The notes under the pieces were generated by a model that ran no database searches, was not told the DNA's origin, and was given only the letters and a program-made list of their open reading frames with translations. This document shows, in pieces, positions 25,878-33,358 of a DNA stretch of 41,453 bases. The translations under genes were made by a program, and so were the position numbers. This DNA comes from Actinomycetota bacterium (GTDB lineage Bacteria > Actinomycetota > Acidimicrobiia > Spongiisociales > UBA11373). The first letter of the stretch is position 1; each line of letters starts with the position of its first letter. Where the stretch lies: positions 1 through 41,453 of the forward strand of contig VGBK01000008.1 of the NCBI GenBank assembly GCA_016870535.1, in the 5' to 3' direction.

Positions 25878-26777
25878 ATGTCGCGCAGAATGCTCGTACT
25901 GCTGATGGTCGTGGCCCTCGCCGCCCTGGCGGTGCCGGCGGCGGCCATCACCCACGGGACGCCCGACAACGGGCGCCATCCCCAGGTGGGCCAGTTGCTG
26001 TTCTTCGATCCCACCGTCCCCTCGAGCCGGTATCCCGACCCCGGGGCCTGGTACAACTGCTCGGGGACCCTGTTGTCGGCCAACGTGGTGCTGACCGCCG
26101 GCCATTGCACCTACGGGGTGGGCCACGGGGGCACCGACATGTGGGTCAGCTTCCTCGAGGTCTCGGACTACTCCATCCTGCCGCCCAGCAGCGGCTTCAC
26201 CTCGAATGCAGACCGGCTGGCCGCCTGGAGCGCCGCCCTCGACGCCAGCCCCAACTGGTACCGCGGCACGGCCTACTCGCATCCGCAGTACATCGACGCC
26301 GCCTTCTACCTCTTCGACGTCGGTGTGGTCGTCCTGGACCAGGCGGTGCCCACCAGCCTGGTGGATCCCTCCTACTACGGGCAGTTGCCGCCGCAGGGCA
26401 TCCTGGACATGCTGTCCACCAAGCGCGGCTCGGAGCAGCGGTTCACCGCGGTGGGCTACGGCATCCAGAGCATGGTGCCGGTGTTCAACCCGGGCGACGA
26501 CGACCGCTACGTCGCCTCCATGATGCTGATCAGCGTCCAGGGGGTCTTCGGCATCCCCAAGGGCACTTCGGTGAAGTTCAGCAACAACCCCGGCAAGGCG
26601 GCCACCGGCGGGACCTGCTTCGGCGATTCCGGCGGGCCCAACTTCCTGGGTGACACCACCACCATCGTGGCGGTGACCTCCTTCGGGGTGAACCCCAACT
26701 GCGTGGGGAACGGCGGCGGCTACCGCATCGACCAGCCGGACGACCTGGCGTTCATCGGGTCGTTCCTCAACGGCTGA
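25878..26777 (+). CDS. Secreted S1-family (chymotrypsin-fold) serine protease
   Basis: 299 residues; ATG at 25878 with GGAGG 9 bases upstream. A signal peptide (SRRMLVLLMVVALAALAVPA, likely cleaved near residue 23) leads to the S1 domain. Catalytic triad: His76 (TAGHC), Asp147 (LFDVGVVVLD), Ser261 (GDSGGP). Likely disulfides are Cys61-Cys77 and Cys257-Cys285. The pocket position equivalent to 189 is Gly255, not Asp, so trypsin-like Arg/Lys specificity is not expected. The ITHG sequence after the signal may be the mature N-terminus, with no long propeptide. It is divergent from htpX and ends at a shared hairpin. Confidence 0.93.
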   Translation: MSRRMLVLLMVVALAALAVPAAAITHGTPDNGRHPQVGQLLFFDPTVPSSRYPDPGAWYNCSGTLLSANVVLTAGHCTYGVGHGGTDMWVSFLEVSDYSILPPSSGFTSNADRLAAWSAALDASPNWYRGTAYSHPQYIDAAFYLFDVGVVVLDQAVPTSLVDPSYYGQLPPQGILDMLSTKRGSEQRFTAVGYGIQSMVPVFNPGDDDRYVASMMLISVQGVFGIPKGTSVKFSNNPGKAATGGTCFGDSGGPNFLGDTTTIVAVTSFGVNPNCVGNGGGYRIDQPDDLAFIGSFLNG

Positions 26778-26800
26778 TACGCCCGTACCTGCCGAGTGAC

Positions 26801-26824
26801 GAGGGGCCCCTGCGGGGGCCCCTC
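26801..26824. terminator. Bidirectional terminator-like hairpin
   Basis: GAGGGGCCCC (26801-26810) and GGGGCCCCTC (26815-26824) form a perfect 10-bp stem with a TGCG loop, between the converging protease (+) and methyltransferase (-) genes. The minus-strand stop codon overlaps its edge. No T-tract is seen on either side. Confidence 0.6.
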
Positions 26825-27899
26825 ACCTTCGTGCCACCAGCACCCGGAAGTCGCCCAGGCCCCTCGGGTGCAGCAGGGCTTCGCCGCCGGTGATCAGGCT
26901 GCGCACCCGGAGGCGCTCCATGGGGTCGCCCTCCCGGGCCAGGGCCAGTTCCTCCGCTCGCAGCCGGGCCAGCGACTCCCGCAGGCCCCACCGCTCCAGG
27001 AACTCCGCCTGGGGGGTGACCTCCACCGCCGCCCCCTCCTGCCGGGCCACGGCCTCGAGCGCCCCGAAGTCCACGTCCAGGGTGATGTCGGTGCTCCCCG
27101 GCTCCAGCAGGGGGTCGGGGCCCAGATGGTGCCCCCGGTAGGTGCGCAGCGTGCCCTCGGCCCGCCGGGAGGCCAGGCCGGGGCCGGTGTCGCCGTAGTC
27201 GACCACCACCACGGCGCCCGCTTCAACGCGCCCGAGCATGTCCCGCAGCCACTCGCCGGCGGCGATCTGCACTTCCACCAGGCCGCCTTCCGGCACCGGC
27301 CCGGCGTGGCGTTCGGCCCAGGCCGCCACCTCGGGGCGCGCCGGGCCCTCCAGCCAGCAGAGGCCGTCGGCGTCGGCGCCCACCAGGCGCTCCTTCCAGC
27401 CGGCGCCCCGGCGCACCGCCACCGCCGCCGGCAGGTTGTCGAGCAGTTCGTTGGCCACCACCACTCCCCGCAGCGGCGCCGGGAGGGCCGCCGGGCCCTC
27501 GGCCACCATCGCCTCGGGCACGGCCAGGCGCAGCGCCTCCCGGGCGGCGGGCGACACCTCCAGGGCCCAGGCCCGGACCCCGGTCCGCACCGTGTCGAGC
27601 AGGCCCCGCAGCAGCGACCCCGAACCCGCCCCCGCATCCACCACCTCGATGGGATCCGCCCCGATGCGGTACGCCTCCACCTCCACGAATCGGGCCAGCG
27701 TGGCGCCGAAGAGGGGGCTCACCTCGGGGCTGGTGAGGAAGTCCCCGTCCCGTGCCGAACGCAACGGGCCGGTGGAGAAGTAGCCCCCGTCCGGGTCGTA
27801 CAGAGCCGCCGCCATGAACTCGTCGAAAGGCAACGGGCCACCACCCCGTACCCGAACCGCCAGACGATCACCCAGCAACACCGGCCCCTTCCCCGCCAC
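26823..27899 (-). CDS. MidA/NDUFAF7-family SAM-dependent methyltransferase
   Basis: 358 residues, GTG start. The family signature is clear: PFDEFMAAALYDPDGGYFS (~24-42), DFLTSPEVSPLFG (~53-65), SAM motif I VVDAGAGSGSL (~87-97) and ANELLDNLP (~149-157). Mitochondrial NDUFAF7 methylates an arginine of NDUFS2, the NuoD homologue, during complex I assembly; the role of bacterial members is not established. A complex I operon with nuoD lies about 4 kb away, so a similar job is possible but is only inference. Its 3' end meets the protease at the shared hairpin. Confidence 0.85.
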   Translation of the reverse strand: MAGKGPVLLGDRLAVRVRGGGPLPFDEFMAAALYDPDGGYFSTGPLRSARDGDFLTSPEVSPLFGATLARFVEVEAYRIGADPIEVVDAGAGSGSLLRGLLDTVRTGVRAWALEVSPAAREALRLAVPEAMVAEGPAALPAPLRGVVVANELLDNLPAAVAVRRGAGWKERLVGADADGLCWLEGPARPEVAAWAERHAGPVPEGGLVEVQIAAGEWLRDMLGRVEAGAVVVVDYGDTGPGLASRRAEGTLRTYRGHHLGPDPLLEPGSTDITLDVDFGALEAVARQEGAAVEVTPQAEFLERWGLRESLARLRAEELALAREGDPMERLRVRSLITGGEALLHPRGLGDFRVLVARR

Positions 27900-28053
27900 T
27901 CACCCCAAGCCGCCGCCGAGAGTACCGCCCCCGCATCCCACCCACATCAGCCCGACGCAGGTCCCACCGCTCGCGAGAGATCGAAGAGCCTCGATACTCG
28001 GATGGCAATCGGGTCCGCATTGGACCGTCGGGTGCGGATGAGACGGCGCTCAC

Positions 28054-28605
28054 TCAACAGCAGCCTTGGTAGGCCTCGGTGAGTACGAACTCACAGTGCG
28101 TGTGAGACGGCCGGGCACCGGGAAAGGTGGACCGCCACGCCCGCGACACCCCCGGGGCCAGGCCCATGGCCGTCAGGCCTTCCTCCGTCGCTACCACGCT
28201 GCCGTCATCCGTTGTGTATGCGATGCGGAAGGTCAGGTCAAGCACACGCTGGTCTTTGCTCGTAACCACCCCAGCGGCTCCACCGTCCGAGCATTCGGTC
28301 ACCTCCGCCGTGATCCCAACGGAGTCAAGCGGAATGGGTCGGCGCAGAGTGGGGACCACCTCCGGACACAGGCGCTTCATCTCTCTCAGGAGCGCGGCAG
28401 CGCTTTCGAGACTGCCGGACTCTGCCAGCACCTGCGCGACCTGCAACACAGCCTGCTCTTCGGTCAGGTGTTCCAAGTCACGGCAGGTCGCGGAGGCCAG
28501 GCCGGTTCTTGGGTCAGCACAGGCCGCAATGAGCAGCAACGCTACCGACAGCCAGAAAAGCGGCCGTGGGCTTCTGCGGTGGTGACGACGCGAGCGAGGC
28601 AGCAT
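28054..28605 (-). CDS. Predicted lipoprotein of unknown function
   Basis: 183 residues. A basic N-terminus (MLPRSRRHHRRSPRP) and hydrophobic stretch end in a lipobox LIAAC with Cys29, so it should be exported and lipid-anchored. The mature part has a short helical stretch (EEQAVLQVAQVLAESGSLES) and several cysteines (CRDLEH, LCPEV, ECSDG, HCEF and CC at the end). I recognise no family. It follows the Rhs tip by 23 bases on the same strand, the place where an immunity gene would lie, but nothing in it proves that role. Confidence 0.7.
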   Translation of the reverse strand: MLPRSRRHHRRSPRPLFWLSVALLLIAACADPRTGLASATCRDLEHLTEEQAVLQVAQVLAESGSLESAAALLREMKRLCPEVVPTLRRPIPLDSVGITAEVTECSDGGAAGVVTSKDQRVLDLTFRIAYTTDDGSVVATEEGLTAMGLAPGVSRAWRSTFPGARPSHTHCEFVLTEAYQGCC

Positions 28606-28628
28606 ATCCCAGGTCCCCCTCTTCGGCC

Positions 28629-29438
28629 TCACTTCGGCCGAGGCCAGATCGGCCCCTGGTATCTCATGCCCCTGACGTACGCCGGGTTCGCGTCGAGCAC
28701 GTTGCAGTCCCGCATCCGGGCAGCCCACCTCGACACGAGACCGACGCCGGCGAAGGTGTCGACGAAGCCGATTGCTCGCCGATCCTCCGGGTCCAGCCTC
28801 CGCCGGAGGCCGAGACCTCCCTGGACCTCTGCGCGGTTCACCTCTTCCCAGTAGGCCCGCCACGCCACAGCTTCCCCTATCTCCCGCTCTCGCGCGCGCT
28901 CGGCAGACGCCTCCTGCTCTGCCCTGCGTTCGCTCGTGATGCTCGTGGGCCACGGAACATAGTCAGCGCCGAGCACCTTGTGCTCCACGTCGCGCCTCAC
29001 CCAACGGTTGGCGAGGCCGCTGATGACATCAATGCGCTCCTGGCGTGTGAGGCTCCGGGCTCGGCCTTCGGCCTTCTCCACCTCGTCCGCCTTGGTTGCG
29101 AGTGCCTCATCGAAGCGCTCGCGCCACTCGTCCTCCTCCCTGATGCTCCCGTCCCCCGAACCCACAACCTTCTGGGTTGCCAGGCCCGCATGCCCCGTCG
29201 GGTCGGTGTGGTTGGCGGGGTTGTTTCGGACGTACTGGTAGCGGTCATACGCCTGCGGGTCGGCCGGGTCGGGGATGATGGTGTCTGGCTGGGTGAACCG
29301 TCCGATGCGGGGGTCGTAGTAGCGGGCCTGGTAGAACATCAACCCCGAAGCGGTGCCACCGGCCTGGTCGGCTTCCTGGCCGGTGTAGGTGTGGTTGGTG
29401 GGCAGGCCTGTGTTCCAGGTGGGGCGGGGGCACCCCAC
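28629..29438 (-). CDS. Rhs/YD-repeat C-terminal fragment with unrecognised tip (downstream of frameshift)
   Basis: The first ~95 residues are the end of an Rhs core: LPTNHTYTGQ, YQARYYDPRIGRFTQPDTII, YDRYQYVRNNPANHTDPTGH. After this delimiter comes ~175 residues of unique sequence rich in Glu/Arg (EEDEWRERFDEALATKADEV onward), ending RYQGPIWPRPK. In polymorphic toxin systems that position holds the toxic domain; I do not recognise this one. It continues the 29339-30319 frame after a one-base frameshift near 29425-29440, so the listed GTG start is formal. It may be a broken remnant or a sequencing indel. Confidence 0.75.
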   Translation of the reverse strand: MGCPRPTWNTGLPTNHTYTGQEADQAGGTASGLMFYQARYYDPRIGRFTQPDTIIPDPADPQAYDRYQYVRNNPANHTDPTGHAGLATQKVVGSGDGSIREEDEWRERFDEALATKADEVEKAEGRARSLTRQERIDVISGLANRWVRRDVEHKVLGADYVPWPTSITSERRAEQEASAERAREREIGEAVAWRAYWEEVNRAEVQGGLGLRRRLDPEDRRAIGFVDTFAGVGLVSRWAARMRDCNVLDANPAYVRGMRYQGPIWPRPK

Positions 29439-30319
29439 GGGTAGTAGCGCTGCAGGAAACGGGTTCCCGGATCACCTTCGGTCCACACGGCGCCGACCGA
29501 CCCGAGATGGTCCCCGAAGGTGTAGTCGACCCGGTCGGATCCGGCGGGAGTCCAGCTGCCTCCGGTCTTAGTGTTGGTTCTGACCGCGGTCACCCCACCC
29601 CCCAACGGGTAGGCGCTTCGGGTGGCGGTCACCGCACCACCCGCCGCGGTGGTGTCCACCTCCAGCAGGCCGCCGATGTGGTAGGTGAAAGCGCCGGGGC
29701 CGTGTTGCACCCGAACCCGGCTGCCGTCGGCGTCGTAACGGAACACCCAGCCGGCTCCGGCAGGGGGGGTGATGCTGCTCAGCCGCCCGTCGGCGTTGTA
29801 GCTGTAGGCGGTGGTGGCACCGGCCTGGGTGCGGCCGGTCTGGTTGCCCGCATCATCGTAGGTGAAGTAGACCCCGCCGGCGGACATCACCGCATGCGGC
29901 CCGGCATCCCCCGGCCCCGGCTCATTGCCGGCGCCGTAAGACCAGCCGGAGATGCCGGTGAAGGCGGTGATGTTCCCCACCGGGTCATACCCGTAGGTGT
30001 GGTTGAAAGGATCCGCGCCCACAGCCGGCTCGTACACCGCACAGTCCGAGTCGCCGGTGAACGCCCGGGTGAGCATGCCCCGCAGGTTGTACTGGTAGCA
30101 CAGGCGTTGGGACGAGTTGCGGTAGTCGATGATGGTGGTGATCAGGCCGGCGTTGTCGTAGGTGTAGGCGGCGCGTTGCAGGCTGGTTTGCGGGTTGGTG
30201 GGGTTGAACCGGTAGGAGCCGGCCCGCAGCTCTGCCACCCGCCGGGTGGCCGAGTCGTAGACCCAGGTGCGGTTGGCGGTGTCCACCAGGGCGCTGGACA
30301 GCGCTAGCCAGACGGGCAT
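29339..30319 (-). pseudogene. Rhs/YD-repeat core fragment (N-terminally truncated, frameshifted at its end)
   Basis: YD-type repeats are clear (RAAYTYDNAGLITTIIDY, HTYGYDPVGNITAF, VYFTYDDAGNQTGRT, TAYSYNADGRLSSI, VDYTFGDHLGSVGAVW), which in full proteins build a shell around a toxin tip. There are only ~300 residues, with no N-terminal part or export signal, so this is a displaced cassette or remnant. True Rhs coding stops near RYYPWG (~29435); beyond that the frame reads nonsense while the Rhs sequence continues in the other frame. The shift lies in a GGGG/CCCCC-rich stretch. It begins inside the last codons of the upstream lipoprotein gene (16-base overlap). Confidence 0.75.
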
Positions 30320-30699
30320 AGCGTCAGGGGCGGCTCAACGCGGACAGTAGAAGACCGATCATCAGGCGCCTCGTACCGAAAGCGCCAACCCAATTCCACC
30401 ACAGTCCAGAGCGCGACAGCCCCCGTTCTGCCGCCGACGGAACGCTTCTCGTGCGGCATCAGCAGCCTGCTGTACACCGTCGGTGTTGAGTCATCTGGCT
30501 CAGGCTGGCCGTACTCGACCTCCCGAGCGCTGAAGGTGAGGGAGATCGAGCAGGGGTTCTCCAGCAAGTACGAGGTGCCGGGATCGGGCCAGGCGCATGC
30601 CCCCACCAGCAGACAGACAGCCGCTGCGGCCCACGACAGGACCACACGCCGGCTTCGCCGCCCGCCAGCTGCCACGGCCGTTCTCACTTCGACCACCAC
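30304..30699 (-). CDS. Predicted small lipoprotein
   Basis: 131 residues. An Arg-rich N-terminus and hydrophobic stretch (VLSWAAAAVCLLVGAC) end in a lipobox with Cys35. The short mature part (WPDPGTSYLLENPCSISLTF, then VGGRTGAVALWTVVELGWRF) looks beta-rich; no family recognised. It overlaps the unknown gene upstream (30684-31139) and the Rhs fragment downstream, each by 16 bases. It resembles the 28054-28605 gene only in being a lipoprotein placed after a possible tip. Confidence 0.65.
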   Translation of the reverse strand: MVVEVRTAVAAGGRRSRRVVLSWAAAAVCLLVGACAWPDPGTSYLLENPCSISLTFSAREVEYGQPEPDDSTPTVYSRLLMPHEKRSVGGRTGAVALWTVVELGWRFRYEAPDDRSSTVRVEPPLTLCPSG

Positions 30700-31139
30700 C
30701 AGAAACCCCCGAGAAGCCGGCGGCCAACGTCGAGCGCCGTCCTCCCCAGGTGCCCCAGATAGGCGCCGAGATCGAACCCGCGCGTCGGACGCGGGTCACC
30801 CTGTGCAGCGCGCAGTTGCGCCTCCCGGGCGTGCTGCTCCACCGGTAGATCCCGGCACCACGGGTCGTCAGTGCCTCCGATCTCATCGAGGTCTACACCA
30901 GCCACGAAGCTCCTCAGATCGGTGCCGACTCCGCCGACCTCTTCGATGGACCGAATGTAATCGGCCTCGTGAGTGAGACTGTCCGCCAATAGCGGCTCTG
31001 TCGCTATGGGGATCGGGAAGGCGCAGTGGGGGCAGGCCACCAAGTCAGGGTAGCGACCGCCGCCACCACCAACCCGTTGTCCCCCACCCCACTTCGCGGG
31101 CTCCCGGCCCTCGCCGCCCCGGTCGTCGCAGGCCGACAT
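30684..31139 (-). CDS. Hypothetical protein with CPHC motif
   Basis: 151 residues, no recognised family. A Gly-rich N-terminus, a CPHC pair (VACPHCAFPIPI) that may bind metal, a short acidic helix (DSLTHEADYIRSIEEVGG) and a Gly/Leu-rich end (LGAYLGHLGRTALDVGRR, then GGFWWWSK). No signal peptide. The true start is uncertain. It is the first gene of the minus-strand group that leads into the lipoprotein and Rhs fragment; it could be a leftover tip domain, but there is no Rhs sequence attached. Confidence 0.45.
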   Translation of the reverse strand: MSACDDRGGEGREPAKWGGGQRVGGGGGRYPDLVACPHCAFPIPIATEPLLADSLTHEADYIRSIEEVGGVGTDLRSFVAGVDLDEIGGTDDPWCRDLPVEQHAREAQLRAAQGDPRPTRGFDLGAYLGHLGRTALDVGRRLLGGFWWWSK

Positions 31140-31156
31140 CGCCCCCTTCAGCAGTA

Positions 31157-31191
31157 TATACAGCCAGCCCCGTATCGGATATAGTTGGCTG
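31157..31191 (+). promoter_or_regulatory. Leaderless vapBC promoter with flanking inverted repeat
   Basis: -35 TATACA (31157-31162), a 17-base spacer, -10 TATAGT (31180-31185). The vapB GTG at 31193 falls where transcription should start, so the mRNA would be leaderless, which is common in actinobacteria. CAGCCA (31161-31166) and TGGCTG (31186-31191) form an inverted repeat that brackets the -10, a plausible operator for VapBC autorepression. Confidence 0.6.
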
Positions 31192-31192
31192 C

Positions 31193-31399
31193 GTGACCAA
31201 GCGACTCATCGACATCGACGACGACCTCCTCGCCGGGGCCCGCTCGGCCCTCGGGACCGGCACCATGAAAGAGACCGTCAACCGCGCCCTCGCCGAAGCC
31301 GCGCTGGCGGCGCAGCGCCGCCGGCACGCCGCCCGCCTGGCTTCCGGTGAAGGCACCGACCTCGGCCGCGCCGACATCATGGCCGGGGCCTGGCGGTGA
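31193..31399 (+). CDS. vapB: VapB-family antitoxin
   Basis: 68 residues, GTG start. The N-terminal MTKRLIDIDDDLLAGARSAL and TMKETVNRALAEAAL match the ribbon-helix-helix antitoxins of the VapB type; the C-terminal part (DLGRADIMAGAWR) would wrap the toxin's active site. No Shine-Dalgarno is seen, consistent with a leaderless transcript. The stop overlaps the toxin start as GTGA. Expected to repress its own promoter with VapC. Confidence 0.88.
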   Translation: MTKRLIDIDDDLLAGARSALGTGTMKETVNRALAEAALAAQRRRHAARLASGEGTDLGRADIMAGAWR

Positions 31400-31806
31400 C
31401 CGCCCGGTTCCTCGCCGACACGAGCGCCCTGTCCAGGATGACGGTGCCGGCCGTGGCGCAGCGACTCGGCCCTCCACTCGCCGAGGGCCTCATCGCGACG
31501 TGTGCCATCGTGGACCTCGAAGTGCTCTACAGCGCGCGCGGTCCGGCCGACTACGAAACGATCCGAGAGGAGCGCCGCGCCCTCGAGGACGCGCCCATCA
31601 CCCCCTCGGTGATGCAACGGGCGCTGGAGGTGCAGCGGATCCTGGCCACCCGCGGCCGCCACCGCCTCCCCATTCCGGACCTGATCGTCGCCGCCGCGGC
31701 GGAGTCGGCCGGCCTGGCCATCCTCCACTACGACGCCGACTACGAGCGCATCGCCGAGGTGACGGGACAGGCCCACCGGTGGGTGGCGCCCCGCGGCACG
31801 CTCTGA
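31396..31806 (+). CDS. vapC: VapC-family PIN-domain ribonuclease toxin
   Basis: 136 residues. The PIN acidic residues are visible: Asp8 (FLADTSAL), Glu42 (VDLEVLYSA), Asp95 (LPIPDLIVAAAAE) and Asp113 (HYDADYERI). These coordinate Mg for cleavage of RNA, usually tRNA or rRNA in this family. The frame is intact and the catalytic set complete, so the toxin is probably functional. It is coupled to vapB by a 4-base overlap and converges on nuoN. Confidence 0.93.
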   Translation: MTARFLADTSALSRMTVPAVAQRLGPPLAEGLIATCAIVDLEVLYSARGPADYETIREERRALEDAPITPSVMQRALEVQRILATRGRHRLPIPDLIVAAAAESAGLAILHYDADYERIAEVTGQAHRWVAPRGTL

Positions 31807-31856
31807 CGGCCCCACGGTCCGGCGTCAACGCTGTCGGGGGTCGCCGGGGCGTCTTA

Positions 31857-31875
31857 CTCCCCGCCGCGGGGGAAG
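31857..31875. terminator. Weak hairpin between vapC and nuoN
   Basis: The sequence CTCCCCGCCGCGGGGGAAG can form about a 6-bp GC-rich stem in the 75-base gap between converging genes. There is no T-tract on either side. Position is the main reason to call it. Confidence 0.3.
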
Positions 31876-31881
31876 CGAGCC

Positions 31882-33354
31882 TCAGGGCAGCGCCAGCCCC
31901 CGCGCCGCCTCGGCGAAGAAGGCCAGCAACTGCGGGTAGAACCCGGCCGCCAGCACCACCACCGCGGTCAAGGCCAGCACCACCGCCAGCGGCCGGGACA
32001 CCGCCGGCCCCTCCGGCAGGGTGTCGGGCGCCGGGTCCATGAACGCCGCCTTCAGCACCCGGGCGTAGAAGAACAGGGCGATGACGGCGTTGACCGCCGC
32101 CACCACCGCCAGGGCCACCCCCCACGGGTTCCCCCCATCTCCCAGCACCGCCTTGAACATCACGAACTTGGCGAACCACCCGGCCAGCGGGGGAATGCCG
32201 GCCAGCGAGAAGAAGAACACCCCCAGCAGCGTGGCCGGGACCGGCGCGTAGCGGGCCAGGCCGGCCCAGTCGTCGATCTCCCGGCTGCCGGTGCGCTCGG
32301 CGATGGCGATGACGGCGGCGAAGGCCCCCAGGTTCATGAAGGCGTAGATGAGCAAGTAGGTCAGCGAAGCGAAGAAGGCCTCTTCCAGGGCCGGGCCGTC
32401 GAAGGCGGCGGCCATGGCGAAAGGCGCCAGGATGAACCCGGCGTGGGCCACCGAGGAGTAGCCCAGCAGGCGCACCACGTTGCTCTGCCGCAGGGCGGTG
32501 AGGTTCCCCACCGTCATGGTCAGCGCCGCCAGCACCCACAGCGCCGGTCCCCAGATGCTCCTGGCCCCGGTGAAAGCCCCGTAGCAGATGGTGAGCAAGC
32601 CCACGAAGCCGGCCCCCTTGGAGCCCACCGACAGGTAGGCGGCCACCGGCAGCGGAGCCCCCTGGTAGGTGTCGGGCGCCCAGAAGTGGAACGGCACCGC
32701 GGCGATCTTGAAGCCGAAGCCCACCAGCACCAGCAGCACCCCGAGCACGAAGGCCGACTCGCCCTCCAGCGCCGCCGCCGCCGCGGCGATGCCGGCGAAG
32801 GTGGACTCACCCGTGGTGCCGTACACCAGCGACATGCCGAACAGCAGGACGGCCGACGACAGCACCCCGATGAGGAAGAACTTCAGCGCCGCCTCGTTGG
32901 AGCGCAGGTCGCCCTTGCGCCACCCGGCCAGCAGGAAGGCCGGGCCCGACACCAGTTCCAGGCCGATGAACATGGTGATCAGGTCCCGCGCCGAGGCCAT
33001 GACCACCGCCCCGGTGATGGAGGCGAGGATCAGGAAGTAGTACTCCCCCTCGTAGTAGCGATCGCGTCGCAGGTAGCCCACCGAGGCCAGCAGCACGATG
33101 GCCCCGGCCACCAGGAACAGGCCCTTCAGGACCAGCGCGAAGTCGTCCACCACATACGACCCGCCGAACATGGCTCGCGGCCCCGCGGCGGCGGCCAGGG
33201 TCAGCAGGGGGACGGCGGCGCCGAGCAGGCCGGCGATGCCGGCCGCCCCGGCCAGCCAGCGCAGCCGCGGCGCCACCACCAGGTCCACCCCCAGCACCAC
33301 CAGCACGGTGGCGCCGAGGATGAACTCGGGGAGCAGGGCGTGGTAGTCGAACAC
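31882..33354 (-). CDS. nuoN: NADH-quinone oxidoreductase subunit N
   Basis: About 490 residues, one of three antiporter-like proton-pumping subunits of complex I. Multiple membrane helices; the conserved helix region with RDLITMFIGLELVSGPAFLL, the discontinuous-helix region KIAAVPFHFWAPDTYQGAP with a conserved lysine, and LAGIPPLAGWFAKF are visible. I prefer the GTG at 33354, with GGAGG 8 bases upstream; an ATG at 33369 would overlap nuoM and add five residues. Last gene of the nuo operon. Confidence 0.96.
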   Translation of the reverse strand: MFDYHALLPEFILGATVLVVLGVDLVVAPRLRWLAGAAGIAGLLGAAVPLLTLAAAAGPRAMFGGSYVVDDFALVLKGLFLVAGAIVLLASVGYLRRDRYYEGEYYFLILASITGAVVMASARDLITMFIGLELVSGPAFLLAGWRKGDLRSNEAALKFFLIGVLSSAVLLFGMSLVYGTTGESTFAGIAAAAAALEGESAFVLGVLLVLVGFGFKIAAVPFHFWAPDTYQGAPLPVAAYLSVGSKGAGFVGLLTICYGAFTGARSIWGPALWVLAALTMTVGNLTALRQSNVVRLLGYSSVAHAGFILAPFAMAAAFDGPALEEAFFASLTYLLIYAFMNLGAFAAVIAIAERTGSREIDDWAGLARYAPVPATLLGVFFFSLAGIPPLAGWFAKFVMFKAVLGDGGNPWGVALAVVAAVNAVIALFFYARVLKAAFMDPAPDTLPEGPAVSRPLAVVLALTAVVVLAAGFYPQLLAFFAEAARGLALP

Positions 33355-33358
33355 TCGC

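Noticed and set aside
31045-31815. 256-codon minus-strand frame over vapBC
   Set aside because: It is complementary to vapB and vapC, which have full family motifs and a promoter; the minus-strand product has none.
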